Notes under the pieces: generated by a model
What the model was told of the DNA's origin: nothing
Databases searched by the model: none
Seen by the model: only the letters and a program-made list of their open reading frames with translations
Translations under genes and position numbers: made by a program
Origin: Haematobacter missouriensis
Lineage (GTDB): Bacteria > Pseudomonadota > Alphaproteobacteria > Rhodobacterales > Rhodobacteraceae
NCBI RefSeq assembly: GCF_000740775.1
Contig: NZ_JFGS01000026.1
Span: forward strand, 1 to 59,808
Length of the DNA: 59,808 bases
Direction: 5' to 3'
Shown here: positions 1 through 9,992 of the stretch, piece after piece
How the letters are laid out: the number at the start of each line of letters is the position of its first letter
Position numbering within the stretch: the first letter of the stretch is position 1

Positions 1-2
1 AG

Positions 3-176
3 GCCGCTCAGGACGCGCGGGAGAGGGCCACCCGCGCAGAAGCCCAACGGCTTGCCGTGCAGGCCCAACGAGACGCGCTGCAGCGCAAACTGGAGGATGC
101 CGCTCATGCGGAACCTGTGCACAGTCCTGATGCTCTCCCTGCCAGCCGGGTGCGGCGTCTCCAGCAAATCCGCTGA
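3..176 (+). CDS. Partial i-spanin (Rz-like) C-terminus, phage lysis
   Basis: The frame is open from the window edge to a TGA at 174-176, so only the last 57 residues are visible and the start lies outside. The visible part is Ala/Arg/Gln/Glu-rich and almost certainly a coiled coil, ending in RVRRLQQIR, which suits the periplasmic part of an Rz-type inner-membrane spanin. The main support is position: the next gene, an Rz1-like lipoprotein, starts inside this frame, the classic overlapping Rz/Rz1 layout. Spanins fuse inner and outer membranes in the last step of phage lysis. The family is inferred from composition and context, because the membrane anchor is not in view. Confidence 0.5.
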   Translation, partial: AAQDARERATRAEAQRLAVQAQRDALQRKLEDAAHAEPVHSPDALPASRVRRLQQIR

Positions 177-333
177 CGTTCCGCCGTCGCTGCTCGTGCC
201 GTGCGACAGGCCCGTGAGCCTGCCGGATCGTGCGCTGTCTGACCGGGAGGTGGAGGTCTACTGGGGCCGCGACCGCGCTGCGCTGGTTGCCTGCCGGTCG
301 CGGCATGAGGGGCTGGCAGGACGCGGGTTGTGA
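106..333 (+). CDS. o-spanin (Rz1-like) outer-membrane lipoprotein
   Basis: This is a 75-residue protein with a short hydrophobic N-terminus (MRNLCTVLMLSLPAGC) and a cysteine at about residue 16 that can serve as a lipidation site, although the -3 residue is Pro rather than the usual Leu. The mature part has the Rz1-like pattern of a Pro-rich start, a CDRPVSLPDRALS segment and a C-terminal WGRDRAAL helix. The ATG at 106 is chosen because GGAGG at 92-96 lies nine bases upstream; the ATG at 97 is too close to it. Its 5' end overlaps the Rz-like frame by 71 bases. It would pair with that protein to span the envelope at lysis. It marks a prophage or prophage remnant. Confidence 0.65.
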   Translation: MRNLCTVLMLSLPAGCGVSSKSADVPPSLLVPCDRPVSLPDRALSDREVEVYWGRDRAALVACRSRHEGLAGRGL

Positions 334-349
334 GCGCGCGCTTCCCTCT

Positions 350-613
350 ATGGCCGAATCGCGGATGTTCTGCGAATGTTCTCGTATGGGTATTGGAGAG
401 CACTTCGTCATTCTGGAATGTCAGTGCGGACACAGCTCCACGTCGTGGCTCGCTGACTGGCCGGAGCATACGCGCACACATTGGGGGGTGCGCGATGAAG
501 CGATGGCTCGGCTTCGGTGCTCTGTCTGCGGGCGCGTCGGTCGTCCTGCGGAGGTCCGCTTCGGATGGTCGGCCGGGCCCAAGCCGGGCAGGGAGCACGT
601 GAGGGGCGGGTAA
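350..613 (+). CDS. Small zinc-ribbon-like hypothetical protein of the phage element
   Basis: This is an 87-residue frame with CQCGH near the middle and CSVCG about 45 residues later, which together could bind one zinc ion in a zinc-ribbon fold. The closing GRPAEVRFGW resembles the end of small zinc-ribbon proteins common in alphaproteobacterial prophages. No strong ribosome binding site is visible; ATG codons at 350, 365 and 386 are all possible starts. It sits between the spanin pair and the tRNA fragment at the element edge. Other frames across this stretch lack any recognisable motif. Function is not assigned, and whether it is expressed is uncertain. Confidence 0.4.
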   Translation: MAESRMFCECSRMGIGEHFVILECQCGHSSTSWLADWPEHTRTHWGVRDEAMARLRCSVCGRVGRPAEVRFGWSAGPKPGREHVRGG

Positions 614-615
614 CA

Positions 616-630
616 TGCGAATGTTTCGCA
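616..630 (+). terminator. Small hairpin after the phage ORF
   Basis: TGCGA and TCGCA pair around a 5-base loop just after the stop of the zinc-ribbon ORF, followed by GGTTTT. It is a weak terminator candidate only, with a short stem and no real T-tract. Confidence 0.25.
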
Positions 631-650
631 GGTTTTACGTAGTGCTTTCA

Positions 651-663
651 GGTTCACTGAACC
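651..663. promoter_or_regulatory. Palindrome GGTTCA-C-TGAACC, possible operator or integrase arm site
   Basis: This is a perfect 6-bp inverted repeat around a single central base, with a further GGTTC half-site at 671-675. It lies in the 250-base non-coding gap between the phage ORF and rpmJ, about 100 bases before the tRNA fragment. Such sites near an att core can be repressor operators or integrase/excisionase arm sites; nothing here tells which. Confidence 0.3.
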
Positions 664-755
664 AAAATGAGGTTCGGTTTGTGGGATAAACGAAGAACGC
701 CCCCCTTTACATCGCCTCGAATCTGCTATTAAAGCGCCGCGTTGGCGGGGATTAC

Positions 756-805
756 CTACGTTGACATCGTAGTGGTCACAGGTTCGATCCCTGTCGCGCC
801 CACCA
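756..805 (+). other. att site: 3' fragment of tRNA-Val(GAC)
   Basis: Bases 756-772 form a perfect anticodon arm (CTACG, loop TTGACAT, CGTAG) with anticodon GAC. A 5-base variable region follows, then a perfect T arm at 778-794 (ACAGG, TTCGATC, CCTGT), the 3' acceptor strand CGCGCCC at 795-801, discriminator A and encoded CCA at 803-805. The 5' acceptor strand (GGGCGCG expected) and the D arm are missing: the bases before 755 do not pair or match. A tRNA cut at the anticodon arm is the usual duplicated core left by a tyrosine-recombinase element that integrated into the 3' end of the gene. The intact tRNA should lie at the other end of the element, outside this window. Confidence 0.75.
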
Positions 806-870
806 TTTTCACCGCCCATATGGGCAATCTGTTTCAAGGCGCACGCCGCGCCGCGAATGGGAGACGACCG

Positions 871-996
871 ATGAAGGTCCGCAACTCGCTCCGCTCGCTC
901 AAGCAGCGTCACCGCGATTGCCAGATCGTGCGCCGTAAAGGCCGCGTCTACGTGATCAACAAGACGCAGCGCCGCTACAAGGCCCGTCAGGGCTGA
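871..996 (+). CDS. rpmJ: 50S ribosomal protein L36, zinc-free type
   Basis: This is a 41-residue, highly basic protein beginning [11 protein letters not shown], with the [11 protein letters not shown] core and ending in RRYKARQG. It is the alternative (C-minus) L36 form: the zinc-binding cysteines of the standard form are absent, with only one Cys left. L36 binds 23S rRNA in the large subunit. The start at 871 has GGGAG at 859-863. A longer in-frame reading back to 742 runs through the tRNA fragment and is not coding. The gene is alone between the att site and a terminator hairpin. Confidence 0.93.
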   Translation: MKVRNSLRSLKQRHRDCQIVRRKGRVYVINKTQRRYKARQG

Positions 997-1025
997 GGCG
1001 GGAGCCACAGGACAGAACATGAGCG

Positions 1026-1057
1026 GCCGCCGGGAAACCGGCGGTCGTTCGCTTTCT
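1026..1057 (+). terminator. Probable rpmJ terminator
   Basis: CCGCCGG and CCGGCGG form a 7-bp stem closed by a stable GAAA tetraloop (1027-1044), followed by the T-rich run TCGTTCGCTTTCT. It lies 30 bases after the rpmJ stop. Confidence 0.6.
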
Positions 1058-1165
1058 GGAGTGGGGTCTTTCCATGCCGGTATGTGCAACTCCTGCGCAG
1101 GCAGGAAAATCGCCTCCCCCCGCCGCATGTCCGATTGCGGCGCGCGTTGGTTCCGGAGCTGGGCG

Positions 1166-2905
1166 CTACTCCTCCTTGGGTTCGACGATCTCGCCTTCCT
1201 CCACCAGATGCTGGAACAGTCCACCCGCATGGGCGAGGTCGTGGAACTTGCCGTCCTCCACGATTCGGCCCTGATCGAGCACCAGAATCCGGTCCGCATT
1301 CGCAACGGTGGAAAGCCGGTGAGCGATGACGAGGGTGGTGCGGTTCGCGCGCAACTTGTCGATGGCCCGCTTGATCTTGGCCTCCGTCGCGGGATCGAGG
1401 GCGGAAGTCGCCTCATCCAGAATGAGAATCGGCGCATTCTTCAGCACCGCGCGGGCGATGGCGATCCGCTGGCGCTCGCCGCCCGAGAGCGCATTTCCGC
1501 GCTCGCCGATCACGAAGCCATAGCCACCGGGCTTGCGTGTGATGAACTCATGCGCCTCGGCCAGTTCTGCCGCCTGCTGCACCTCCGCGTCCGTGGCGCC
1601 GGGCCGGCCGATGCGGATGTTCTCGGCGATGGAGCGGTTGAAAAGCCCGGCCTCCTGAAACACGACCGCCACGTTGTCGCGCAGGGATGACAGGGTGATG
1701 TCGGCGATATCGCGGCCATCGACGGTGATGGTGCCGGAATCGGGTTGCCGCAGCCGCTGGAGCAGGGCCAGCGTCGTCGTCTTGCCTGAGCCGGTCGGGC
1801 CGACGAGGGCCACCGTCTGTCCCGGCAGCGCCTCGAAGGTCAGGTCGAAAACGCCCTGATCGCTGTCGGGGAAGCGATAGGTGACATGGTGGTAGGCCAC
1901 GTGGCCAAGCACCAGACCCACCAGCGGTGTTGCATCGGGCGGGTCGATCACGTCGGCGCGGGCGTCCAGCAGCTCAAAATAGCTGCGGATCACCGGCGTC
2001 TGTCGAACCACGGTCGAGACGAAGCTGGAGAGTCTGTCCAGCTGCCCGACCAGCAACCCCGCGAAGGCCGCGAAGGAGACGATCTGCCCGACCGTGATCT
2101 CTCCCCGCTGGGCCAACACCGCGCCCACGCCGAAGATGACCACCATGGTGATGGTCGCTGCCGCGCGTGTCAGCACGGTCATCAGCCCCCACCATGTCAG
2201 CACGGGATACTGGGCGGAGAGCAGCGTGTCGATCAGCCCGCGCATGGCCTGCATCTCGGAGGCGAAGCGGCTGTAACTCTGCACCACGGTCACGTTGCCC
2301 AGCACATCGCCCACTCTCCCGAAAAGGCTGCCGGAATTCTTCTCCACCTCCGCCTGACCGATGCGGGTCTTGCGGATGACGAGCACGTTCAGCACCAGAT
2401 AGACGATCCCCAGCAGCGCCAGCACTCCCGCCATGGTCGCGTTCAGGCGGATTGCGGTGGGGATCATCAGCAGGATGCCCGCCAGCGCCGTCAACTGCTC
2501 CCGCAGCACACCCAGCCAGACGACGAAGAGCGCATCCGTCCCCGCGAGGATGGCACGGACCACCGCTCCGCTGCCCTTCCGCGCATGATAGCTGATGGGC
2601 AACGTCATGGCGGTGGAGAACGCATCCCCCAGCGCCGCCATCCGCCGGCGATGCGCGAGCCTGTCCGACGCGATGGCGACGACCGCACCCGCGACGATGC
2701 CGAACAACCCGAAGGCCGCCCAGATGCCGATGAGCTGAAAGGCGTTTGACCCTTCGGCCAGCCGGTCCACCATCCGTCCGAACAGGATCGGCTCGGCGAG
2801 CTGCACCACGGCAAGGATCACCCCCGACAGCGCCAACGAAAGAGCGAGCCAGCGTTCTGGGAGCAGGAGCGCGAGGGTCCTGCGGTAGATTTCCTGCGGC
2901 GTCAT
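1166..2905 (-). CDS. NdvA/ChvA-like glucan ABC exporter, fused permease-ATPase
   Basis: This 579-residue half-transporter has an N-terminal ABC membrane domain (about 20-310, six hydrophobic segments) and a C-terminal ATPase. The ATPase has Walker A GPTGSGKT at 369-376, signature LSGGE at 473-477 and Walker B ILILDE at 493-498. Segments such as AEPILFG, SDRLAHRRR and AQYPVLTWWG match the cyclic beta-1,2-glucan exporter family NdvA/ChvA, whose usual length is about 590. It would work as a homodimer in the inner membrane. No glucan synthase (NdvB) is in the window, so the substrate is inferred from the family only; a lipid or other exporter of the MsbA type is the main alternative. It stands alone, divergent from guaB. 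Confidence 0.82.
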   Translation of the reverse strand: MTPQEIYRRTLALLLPERWLALSLALSGVILAVVQLAEPILFGRMVDRLAEGSNAFQLIGIWAAFGLFGIVAGAVVAIASDRLAHRRRMAALGDAFSTAMTLPISYHARKGSGAVVRAILAGTDALFVVWLGVLREQLTALAGILLMIPTAIRLNATMAGVLALLGIVYLVLNVLVIRKTRIGQAEVEKNSGSLFGRVGDVLGNVTVVQSYSRFASEMQAMRGLIDTLLSAQYPVLTWWGLMTVLTRAAATITMVVIFGVGAVLAQRGEITVGQIVSFAAFAGLLVGQLDRLSSFVSTVVRQTPVIRSYFELLDARADVIDPPDATPLVGLVLGHVAYHHVTYRFPDSDQGVFDLTFEALPGQTVALVGPTGSGKTTTLALLQRLRQPDSGTITVDGRDIADITLSSLRDNVAVVFQEAGLFNRSIAENIRIGRPGATDAEVQQAAELAEAHEFITRKPGGYGFVIGERGNALSGGERQRIAIARAVLKNAPILILDEATSALDPATEAKIKRAIDKLRANRTTLVIAHRLSTVANADRILVLDQGRIVEDGKFHDLAHAGGLFQHLVEEGEIVEPKEE

Positions 2906-3009
2906 TCTGTTCCGTCCCTACGCGTTGCGACGTTCCGTCGGGATGTCTTGCGCATCATGCACCCGGCGACCATCTGCGTTTTATCCTTTTCTTCTCCCGT
3001 TCGGCGTGA

Positions 3010-4509
<1,500 letters not shown>

Positions 4510-4511
4510 CA

Positions 4512-5666
4512 GTGACGCCCGCCGCCCGAATCGCTGCTGCCATCGCAGTGCTGGACGAAATCCGCGCAGGCGATGCGGCGGAGCGCGCGCTCACCAACTG
4601 GGCGCGCCGCAGCCGTTATGCCGGTTCGGGGGATCGGGCGGCGGTCCGGGATCATGTGTTCGACGCGCTCCGCTGCCGACGGTCCTTCGGCTGGCTGGGA
4701 GGTGGGGAGGACGGGCGCGCTCTCATGCTGGGCGCCCTCCGCGCCGGCGGCGAAGACCCGTCGGTGATGTTCACGGGCGAGGGGCACGCGCCCGCCCCGG
4801 TGACCGCCGATGAAGGGGGTCAGTCTCTCGATACCGCGCCGGAGGCCGTCCGGCTCGATACGCCGGACTGGTTGGTGCCCGACCTGCAAGCCAGCCTCGC
4901 TGAGGATTTTGCCCCGGTAATGGAGGCCCTCCGCCATCGGGCGCCGGTGTTTCTCCGCGCCAACCTCGCCCGCGCGACGCGGGATGAGGCGGCCCGTGCG
5001 CTGGCGGAGGAGGGGATCGAAACACGTCCCTCGCCGCTGGCCGAGACGGCGCTCGAAGTCACGACCCGCGCCCGTGCCGTTTCCGGTTCCGCGGCCTATC
5101 GTGAGGGGCTGGTGGAATTGCAGGATGCGGCATCACAGGCGGTGGTGGAGGCGCTGCCGAGGGGTGGCCGCGCCCTTGATTACTGCGCGGGTGGCGGGGG
5201 CAAATCTCTCGCTCTCGCGGCGCGTGGGGCAGAAGTTTTTGCCCATGACGCCGACCCCGGGCGGATGCGCGACCTTCCCGCGCGCGCAGCGCGGGCGGGT
5301 GTCCGCATTGCCCAGTTGCAGGCGGTGGATCGCGCCGCTCCGTTCGATCTCGTGCTGACGGATGTGCCGTGCTCCGGTTCGGGAAGCTGGCGCCGCGCGC
5401 CGGAGGGGAAATGGCGGCTGACGGCAGACATGCTGGAGCGGCTGGAGCAGACACAGGCCGCCATCCTTCGCCGTACAGCACCGCTCGTTGCTCCGGGAGG
5501 CGTACTGGCCTATGCCACCTGTTCGCTGTTGGAGCGGGAGAACGCGGCCCAGATCAGGCGCTTCACTGCCGAGGTCGGGGGCTGGCATCTGGCACAGGAG
5601 CATCGGTTCACGCCGCGCGACGGTGGCGACGGCTTCTACCTGGCCGTGCTGCGACACAAACCGTAG
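4512..5666 (+). CDS. RsmB/NOP-family rRNA m5C methyltransferase
   Basis: This is a 384-residue AdoMet-dependent cytosine-C5 methyltransferase. The SAM-binding motif reads DYCAGGGGKS. Motif IV (DVPCSGSGSWRR) carries Cys287 and motif VI (ATCSLLEREN) carries Cys337; the family uses one Cys as nucleophile and the other for product release. The N-terminal region (about 1-140) is a divergent NusB-like domain. The start is GTG two bases after the guaB stop, with no separate promoter visible, so translation is likely coupled. The probable substrate is 16S rRNA, as for RsmB, but the exact target base cannot be read from sequence. Confidence 0.88.
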   Translation: MTPAARIAAAIAVLDEIRAGDAAERALTNWARRSRYAGSGDRAAVRDHVFDALRCRRSFGWLGGGEDGRALMLGALRAGGEDPSVMFTGEGHAPAPVTADEGGQSLDTAPEAVRLDTPDWLVPDLQASLAEDFAPVMEALRHRAPVFLRANLARATRDEAARALAEEGIETRPSPLAETALEVTTRARAVSGSAAYREGLVELQDAASQAVVEALPRGGRALDYCAGGGGKSLALAARGAEVFAHDADPGRMRDLPARAARAGVRIAQLQAVDRAAPFDLVLTDVPCSGSGSWRRAPEGKWRLTADMLERLEQTQAAILRRTAPLVAPGGVLAYATCSLLERENAAQIRRFTAEVGGWHLAQEHRFTPRDGGDGFYLAVLRHKP

Positions 5667-5739
5667 TAGAAGACTCCGGGATTAACCGGATCTTAACCCT
5701 CGCCGGTGTCCAAAAAGAGTGTGGCGGCAGGGGGTCAAG

Positions 5740-7983
5740 GTGTCGGGGCAGCGGATCGGGATGATGGGGCGGACGGGGCTTTGGCAGACCGGCCTGTTGG
5801 CAGTGTTCGGACTGCTCGCCTGGGCGGTGGGCGAGGCTGTCCACGCGCGGCCCGGCGTTCTGCACGCGGTGGGTGCCGCGCTCGGGCTCGTGGCAATGAT
5901 CTTCGCTGCGATGACCGGGATTGGGATGCTTCAGAAAGGCCAGCGTCGCCGATGGCTTATGCGCCTTCCGGGTATGGAGGCAGATCCGGCTGCGATCACC
6001 GATGAGAGGGGGCGGATTCTCTCGGTGAACACAGCCGCCGGCACGGGTGAGACGCTTGTGGAACTGCTCTATCCGTTGCTGCTCGAGCCGCAGGCCGCCT
6101 GCGCGCGGCTTGCCTCGGGGGGACATGCGGATTTCCCGACCGGGCGCGGAACACTTCGCCTCACCGCGCTTCCTCTGGATGCCGGGCTGATGCTGTGGCG
6201 TTGGACGGATGGACTTGCCGATACCCTCCCGCTCCCAGTCTGCACTCTGGCCGCTGATGGGCGCGTTCTGCATGTCAGTCCCACGCTCCGGGAGCTTCTC
6301 GGGCTGCGTCCGTCACGGATCTCCGACATGTTCGCGACACCGCCCCGCAATGGGGAGGAAACGCGCCTCATCACGATGAAGGGTCCGCTCGCCGTTCTGG
6401 TTCACGACCTGCCCTCTGCGGGGGATCGTCGGGTGCTGCTGCTGCCCATGGAGGAGCCCGCCTGCACCGCCGGCGGTTCTGCCGAGGATCTGCCGGTCGC
6501 GCTGCTGGAACTCTCGCCTGACGGAAGAGTGCTCTCCGCCAACCGCGCCGCTCGGGAGATCCTGTGCCCGCCGGAGGGGGAGGCACTGCTGCACGACCTT
6601 GTAGAAGGACTCGGACGCCCCGTGAGCGACTGGATTGCCGATGCCATGGCCGGGCTGACGCTCAACAAGCCGGAGATTCTCCGTGCCTCCCGGGCCAGCC
6701 GCGAGTTCTACGTACAGATCGTCCTGCGCCGTGTCCGGAACGGCGGCCGCATGCGGCTCATCGCCGTCCTGAACGACGCCACCGAGCATCAAAACCTCCA
6801 GTCGCAGTTTATCCAGAGCCAGAAGATGCAGGCGATAGGCCAGCTCGCCGGTGGTGTGGCGCATGATTTCAACAACCTGCTGACCGCGATTTCCGGCCAT
6901 TGCGATCTCCTCCTGCTCCGTCACCGGCCCGGCGACCCGGAATTTGCCGATCTGGAGCAGATAAGACAGAATGCCGATCGTGCGGCGGGGCTCGTGCGGC
7001 AGCTGCTCGCCTACTCGCGCAAGCAGACGCTTCAGGCCGAGGTGCTGGATCTGCGTGCCGTGCTGGCCGACGCCATGCACCTGCTGAACCGGTTGGTGGG
7101 TGAGCGGGTGCGGGTGAATTTCCGCAACGACGATGCGCTCCGCCTTGTGCGTGCCGACAGGCGGCAGCTTGAGCAGGTGATGATGAACCTCGTCGTCAAT
7201 GCCCGCGACGCGATTGGGGGTGTCGGCAATATCTGGGTGGAAACGGAAGCACTGCGGTTGAACGCGCCGCTGTCGCGGGACAGGGCAAGCGTTCCGGCGG
7301 GCGATTACTCCGTGATCCGCGTGCGCGACGAGGGAAGCGGTATTCCGCCTGATATGCTGACCAAGATATTCGAGCCGTTCTTCACGACGAAGCGGCCCGG
7401 AGAGGGGACGGGTCTCGGCCTTTCCACCGTTTACGGCATCGTGAAGCAGTCGGGGGCCTTCATCTTCGTGGATTCGATCCTTGGCGAAGGCACGACCTTC
7501 ACCCTCTATTTCCCGGTTCATATCGGCGCTCTGCGCACGGAGCCAAATCGGGAGCCTTCGAAACTCCCCCCGATCCAGGCAGGCGGCGTGGTGCTGCTGG
7601 TGGAGGATGAGGCGCCCGTACGCGCCTTTGCCGCCCGTGCGCTTCGGCTGAAAGGGTTCACCGTGCTGGAAGCGGACAGCGGAGACGCTGCCCTTGCCCT
7701 CACGTCGGAGCCGGATTTGCGCATCGACGTGATTGTGAGCGATGTCATCATGCCCGGCATCGACGGGCCCACCTGGGTCGCCAAGGCCATGGATCAGCGA
7801 CCCGATATGCGGGTGATCTTCGTGTCCGGCTATGCGGAGGAGTCGTTCGGCGAAATCCGCGCCCGGATGCCGAATTCCACTTTCCTGCCGAAGCCGTTCT
7901 CCCTCGCGCAGTTGACCGAAGCGGTGAGCGCAGAGGTCGGTCGCCGGCCCGTGACAAAGGCAGAGCTGGAACCGGTGGCTTAA
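5740..7983 (+). CDS. cckA: Cell-cycle hybrid histidine kinase CckA
   Basis: This 747-residue protein has two N-terminal membrane helices, PAS-like sensing segments, and a HisKA domain with the H-box [11 protein letters not shown] (His375). A HATPase domain ([18 protein letters not shown]) and a C-terminal receiver follow, with the receiver phospho-acceptor in SDVIMPG (Asp668). Receiver motifs such as [20 protein letters not shown] and FLPKPFSL are characteristic of CckA, the kinase that feeds phosphate through ChpT to CtrA. The GTG at 5740 has AGGGGG five bases upstream; GTG 5719 and ATG 5761 remain possible. CtrA and SciP are encoded 20 kb downstream. Confidence 0.92.
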   Translation: MSGQRIGMMGRTGLWQTGLLAVFGLLAWAVGEAVHARPGVLHAVGAALGLVAMIFAAMTGIGMLQKGQRRRWLMRLPGMEADPAAITDERGRILSVNTAAGTGETLVELLYPLLLEPQAACARLASGGHADFPTGRGTLRLTALPLDAGLMLWRWTDGLADTLPLPVCTLAADGRVLHVSPTLRELLGLRPSRISDMFATPPRNGEETRLITMKGPLAVLVHDLPSAGDRRVLLLPMEEPACTAGGSAEDLPVALLELSPDGRVLSANRAAREILCPPEGEALLHDLVEGLGRPVSDWIADAMAGLTLNKPEILRASRASREFYVQIVLRRVRNGGRMRLIAVLNDATEHQNLQSQFIQSQKMQAIGQLAGGVAHDFNNLLTAISGHCDLLLLRHRPGDPEFADLEQIRQNADRAAGLVRQLLAYSRKQTLQAEVLDLRAVLADAMHLLNRLVGERVRVNFRNDDALRLVRADRRQLEQVMMNLVVNARDAIGGVGNIWVETEALRLNAPLSRDRASVPAGDYSVIRVRDEGSGIPPDMLTKIFEPFFTTKRPGEGTGLGLSTVYGIVKQSGAFIFVDSILGEGTTFTLYFPVHIGALRTEPNREPSKLPPIQAGGVVLLVEDEAPVRAFAARALRLKGFTVLEADSGDAALALTSEPDLRIDVIVSDVIMPGIDGPTWVAKAMDQRPDMRVIFVSGYAEESFGEIRARMPNSTFLPKPFSLAQLTEAVSAEVGRRPVTKAELEPVA

Positions 7984-8081
7984 AAGCTTCCCGTGGGCCG
8001 GCTTCGGCGCGCCGTGGTATTGGTGGCCGGTTTGCATCGACGGGGAAATCCGGCTAACTGCGCGCGACGCCGGAGGATATG

Positions 8082-9452
8082 ATGGTCGAGATTTCACTGC
8101 ACAACACGCTGACCCGGCGGCGCGAGGTTTTCGCGCCGCTCGATTCCGAAGATGTGCGGATGTATGTCTGCGGACCGACTGTCTATGACCGTGCCCATCT
8201 GGGTAACGGCCGCCCCGTCGTGGTGTTTGACACGCTCTTCCGGCTGCTGCGACATGTCTATGGCCAAGACCACGTGACCTACGTCCGCAACTTCACGGAT
8301 GTGGATGACAAGATCAACGCGCGTGCTCGGGCGGAAGGTGTCCCGATAGGGCGCATCACCGAAGAGACGATCGCCTGGTATCATGCCGACATGGACGCAC
8401 TCGGCGCGCTCCGCCCGACGGCGGAGCCGCGTGCGACCGAGCATATCGGGTCCATGATCGCCATGATCGCCTCGCTCATCGCGCGTGGACACGCCTATGA
8501 GGCAGAGGGCCACGTGTTGTTCGACGTGCGGAGCTTTGCCGAGTACGGGCGGCTTTCAGGCCGGTCGGTGGATGACATGATCGCAGGTGCGCGTGTGGAA
8601 GTGGCGCCCTACAAACGCGATCCGATGGATTTCGTGCTCTGGAAACCCTCGACGCCGGATCTGCCCGGTTGGGACAGCCCCTGGGGCCGGGGCCGGCCCG
8701 GCTGGCACATCGAATGCTCCGCGATGAGCTTCGAACTGCTGGGGCCTAGTTTCGATATTCATGGCGGCGGAATCGACCTTCAGTTTCCGCATCATGAGAA
8801 CGAGATCGCGCAGAGCTGCTGCGCCCACCCCGAGGGCAGTTTCGCGCGCTACTGGCTGCATAACGAGATGCTTCAGGTGGAGGGGAAGAAGATGTCGAAG
8901 TCTCTCGGCAACTTCTTTACCGTGCGCGATCTTCTGGAACAGGGTTGGCCGGGAGAGGTGATCCGGTTCGTCTATCTCGGAACCCATTACGCCAAACCGA
9001 TGGACTGGACCACGGAGAAGGCGGATCAGGCGCGGACGACGCTGGCGCGCTGGCGTGCGCTGACACGGGGTGTGTCCGCCGCCACGGAGCCTGCTCCGGA
9101 TCTTCTGGCCGCGCTTGGCGACGATCTGAACACGGCGGGCGCGATCGCGGTTCTCCACGGATTGGCGAACTCCGGGGACGCGGCGGGGCTGAAGGCTTCG
9201 GCCGCTCTGCTGGGTCTGCTCGACGATGACCATGACTGGACGCAGCGGGAGGTCGCTCCACAGGTCGCGGCGCGGATTGATGCGCTGCTTCTGGAGCGGG
9301 CTGCGGCGCGGAAGGCGCGGGATTTCGCCCGCGCCGATGCGCTGCGCGACGGGTTCCAGCGGGCCGGGCTCATCGTTCGCGACACGCCGCAGGGCGCGGA
9401 ATGGGAGGCGGGACCGGATTTCGACCCAGCCGAGATACTGCGCCTGGAATGA
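8082..9452 (+). CDS. cysS: Cysteinyl-tRNA synthetase
   Basis: This 456-residue class I synthetase has the zinc-ligand CGPTVYD near residue 30, the HIGH-type motif as HLGN at 39-42, the zinc/active-site segment [15 protein letters not shown], and KMSKS at 270-274. The C-terminal helical anticodon-binding region ends in the usual DTPQGAEW element. Two ATG codons stand in a row (8079 and 8082); the second is chosen because GGAGG at 8072-8076 is then five bases away rather than two. It ends four bases from a convergent GNAT gene. Confidence 0.97.
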   Translation: MVEISLHNTLTRRREVFAPLDSEDVRMYVCGPTVYDRAHLGNGRPVVVFDTLFRLLRHVYGQDHVTYVRNFTDVDDKINARARAEGVPIGRITEETIAWYHADMDALGALRPTAEPRATEHIGSMIAMIASLIARGHAYEAEGHVLFDVRSFAEYGRLSGRSVDDMIAGARVEVAPYKRDPMDFVLWKPSTPDLPGWDSPWGRGRPGWHIECSAMSFELLGPSFDIHGGGIDLQFPHHENEIAQSCCAHPEGSFARYWLHNEMLQVEGKKMSKSLGNFFTVRDLLEQGWPGEVIRFVYLGTHYAKPMDWTTEKADQARTTLARWRALTRGVSAATEPAPDLLAALGDDLNTAGAIAVLHGLANSGDAAGLKASAALLGLLDDDHDWTQREVAPQVAARIDALLLERAAARKARDFARADALRDGFQRAGLIVRDTPQGAEWEAGPDFDPAEILRLE

Positions 9453-9456
9453 TCGC

Positions 9457-9987
9457 TCAGCCGGGCGGCGTCTGATCGCCCGGCCCCAGCGCCCGCTGCA
9501 TCAGCACGGAGTCGAGCCAGCGCCCGTGCTTGAACCCGATGGAGCGAAAGGTCCCCGTGAGGGTAAAGCCGAATCGCCGGTGCAGCGCGATGGACCCTGC
9601 GTTGCCGCTGTCGCCGATGACCGCGATCATCTGCCGCCACGGGCCCTTTTCGCAATCCGCGATGAGGCGGGAAAGCAGGGCGCTGCCGACGCCCCGCCCG
9701 ACCAGCTCCGGCGCGACATAGATCGAATCCTCAACCGTGTAGCGATAGGCGGGCCGGGGCCGGTAAGTTCCGGCATAGGCATAGCCAAGCACACCTTCCG
9801 CCCCTTCCGCCACCAGATGCGGCAAGCCGAGCATCAGGACACTCTCTCGCCGACGGGCCATCTCGGGCAGGTCCGGGGGCGTTTCCTCGAAGCTCGCGAC
9901 GCCATGCAGAACATGGTGGGCATAGATGCGCTGGATCGCGCAAAGGTCGTCTTCCACCGAAGGGCGGATAAGGAGATCGTCTGTCAT
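9457..9987 (-). CDS. GNAT acetyltransferase, phosphinothricin N-acetyltransferase type
   Basis: This 176-residue protein has the GNAT acetyl-CoA loop RGVGSALL and PAT/Bar-like features: IYAHHVLHGVASFEE near the N-terminus, a GYAYAG.YRPRPAYRYTVEDSIYV segment and LHRRFGF with GFKHGRW toward the end. Relatives N-acetylate phosphinothricin, methionine sulfoximine or other amino acid analogues, and in most bacteria act on methionine derivatives. It lies just downstream of the AraC regulator on the same strand, five bases apart, so the pair may be one transcript. The true substrate is unknown. Confidence 0.85.
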   Translation of the reverse strand: MTDDLLIRPSVEDDLCAIQRIYAHHVLHGVASFEETPPDLPEMARRRESVLMLGLPHLVAEGAEGVLGYAYAGTYRPRPAYRYTVEDSIYVAPELVGRGVGSALLSRLIADCEKGPWRQMIAVIGDSGNAGSIALHRRFGFTLTGTFRSIGFKHGRWLDSVLMQRALGPGDQTPPG

Positions 9988-9992
9988 CGTTG

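Noticed and set aside
742-870. N-terminal extension of rpmJ through the tRNA fragment
   Set aside because: The extra residues are a translation of the tRNA arms, and a good ribosome site marks the real start at 871.
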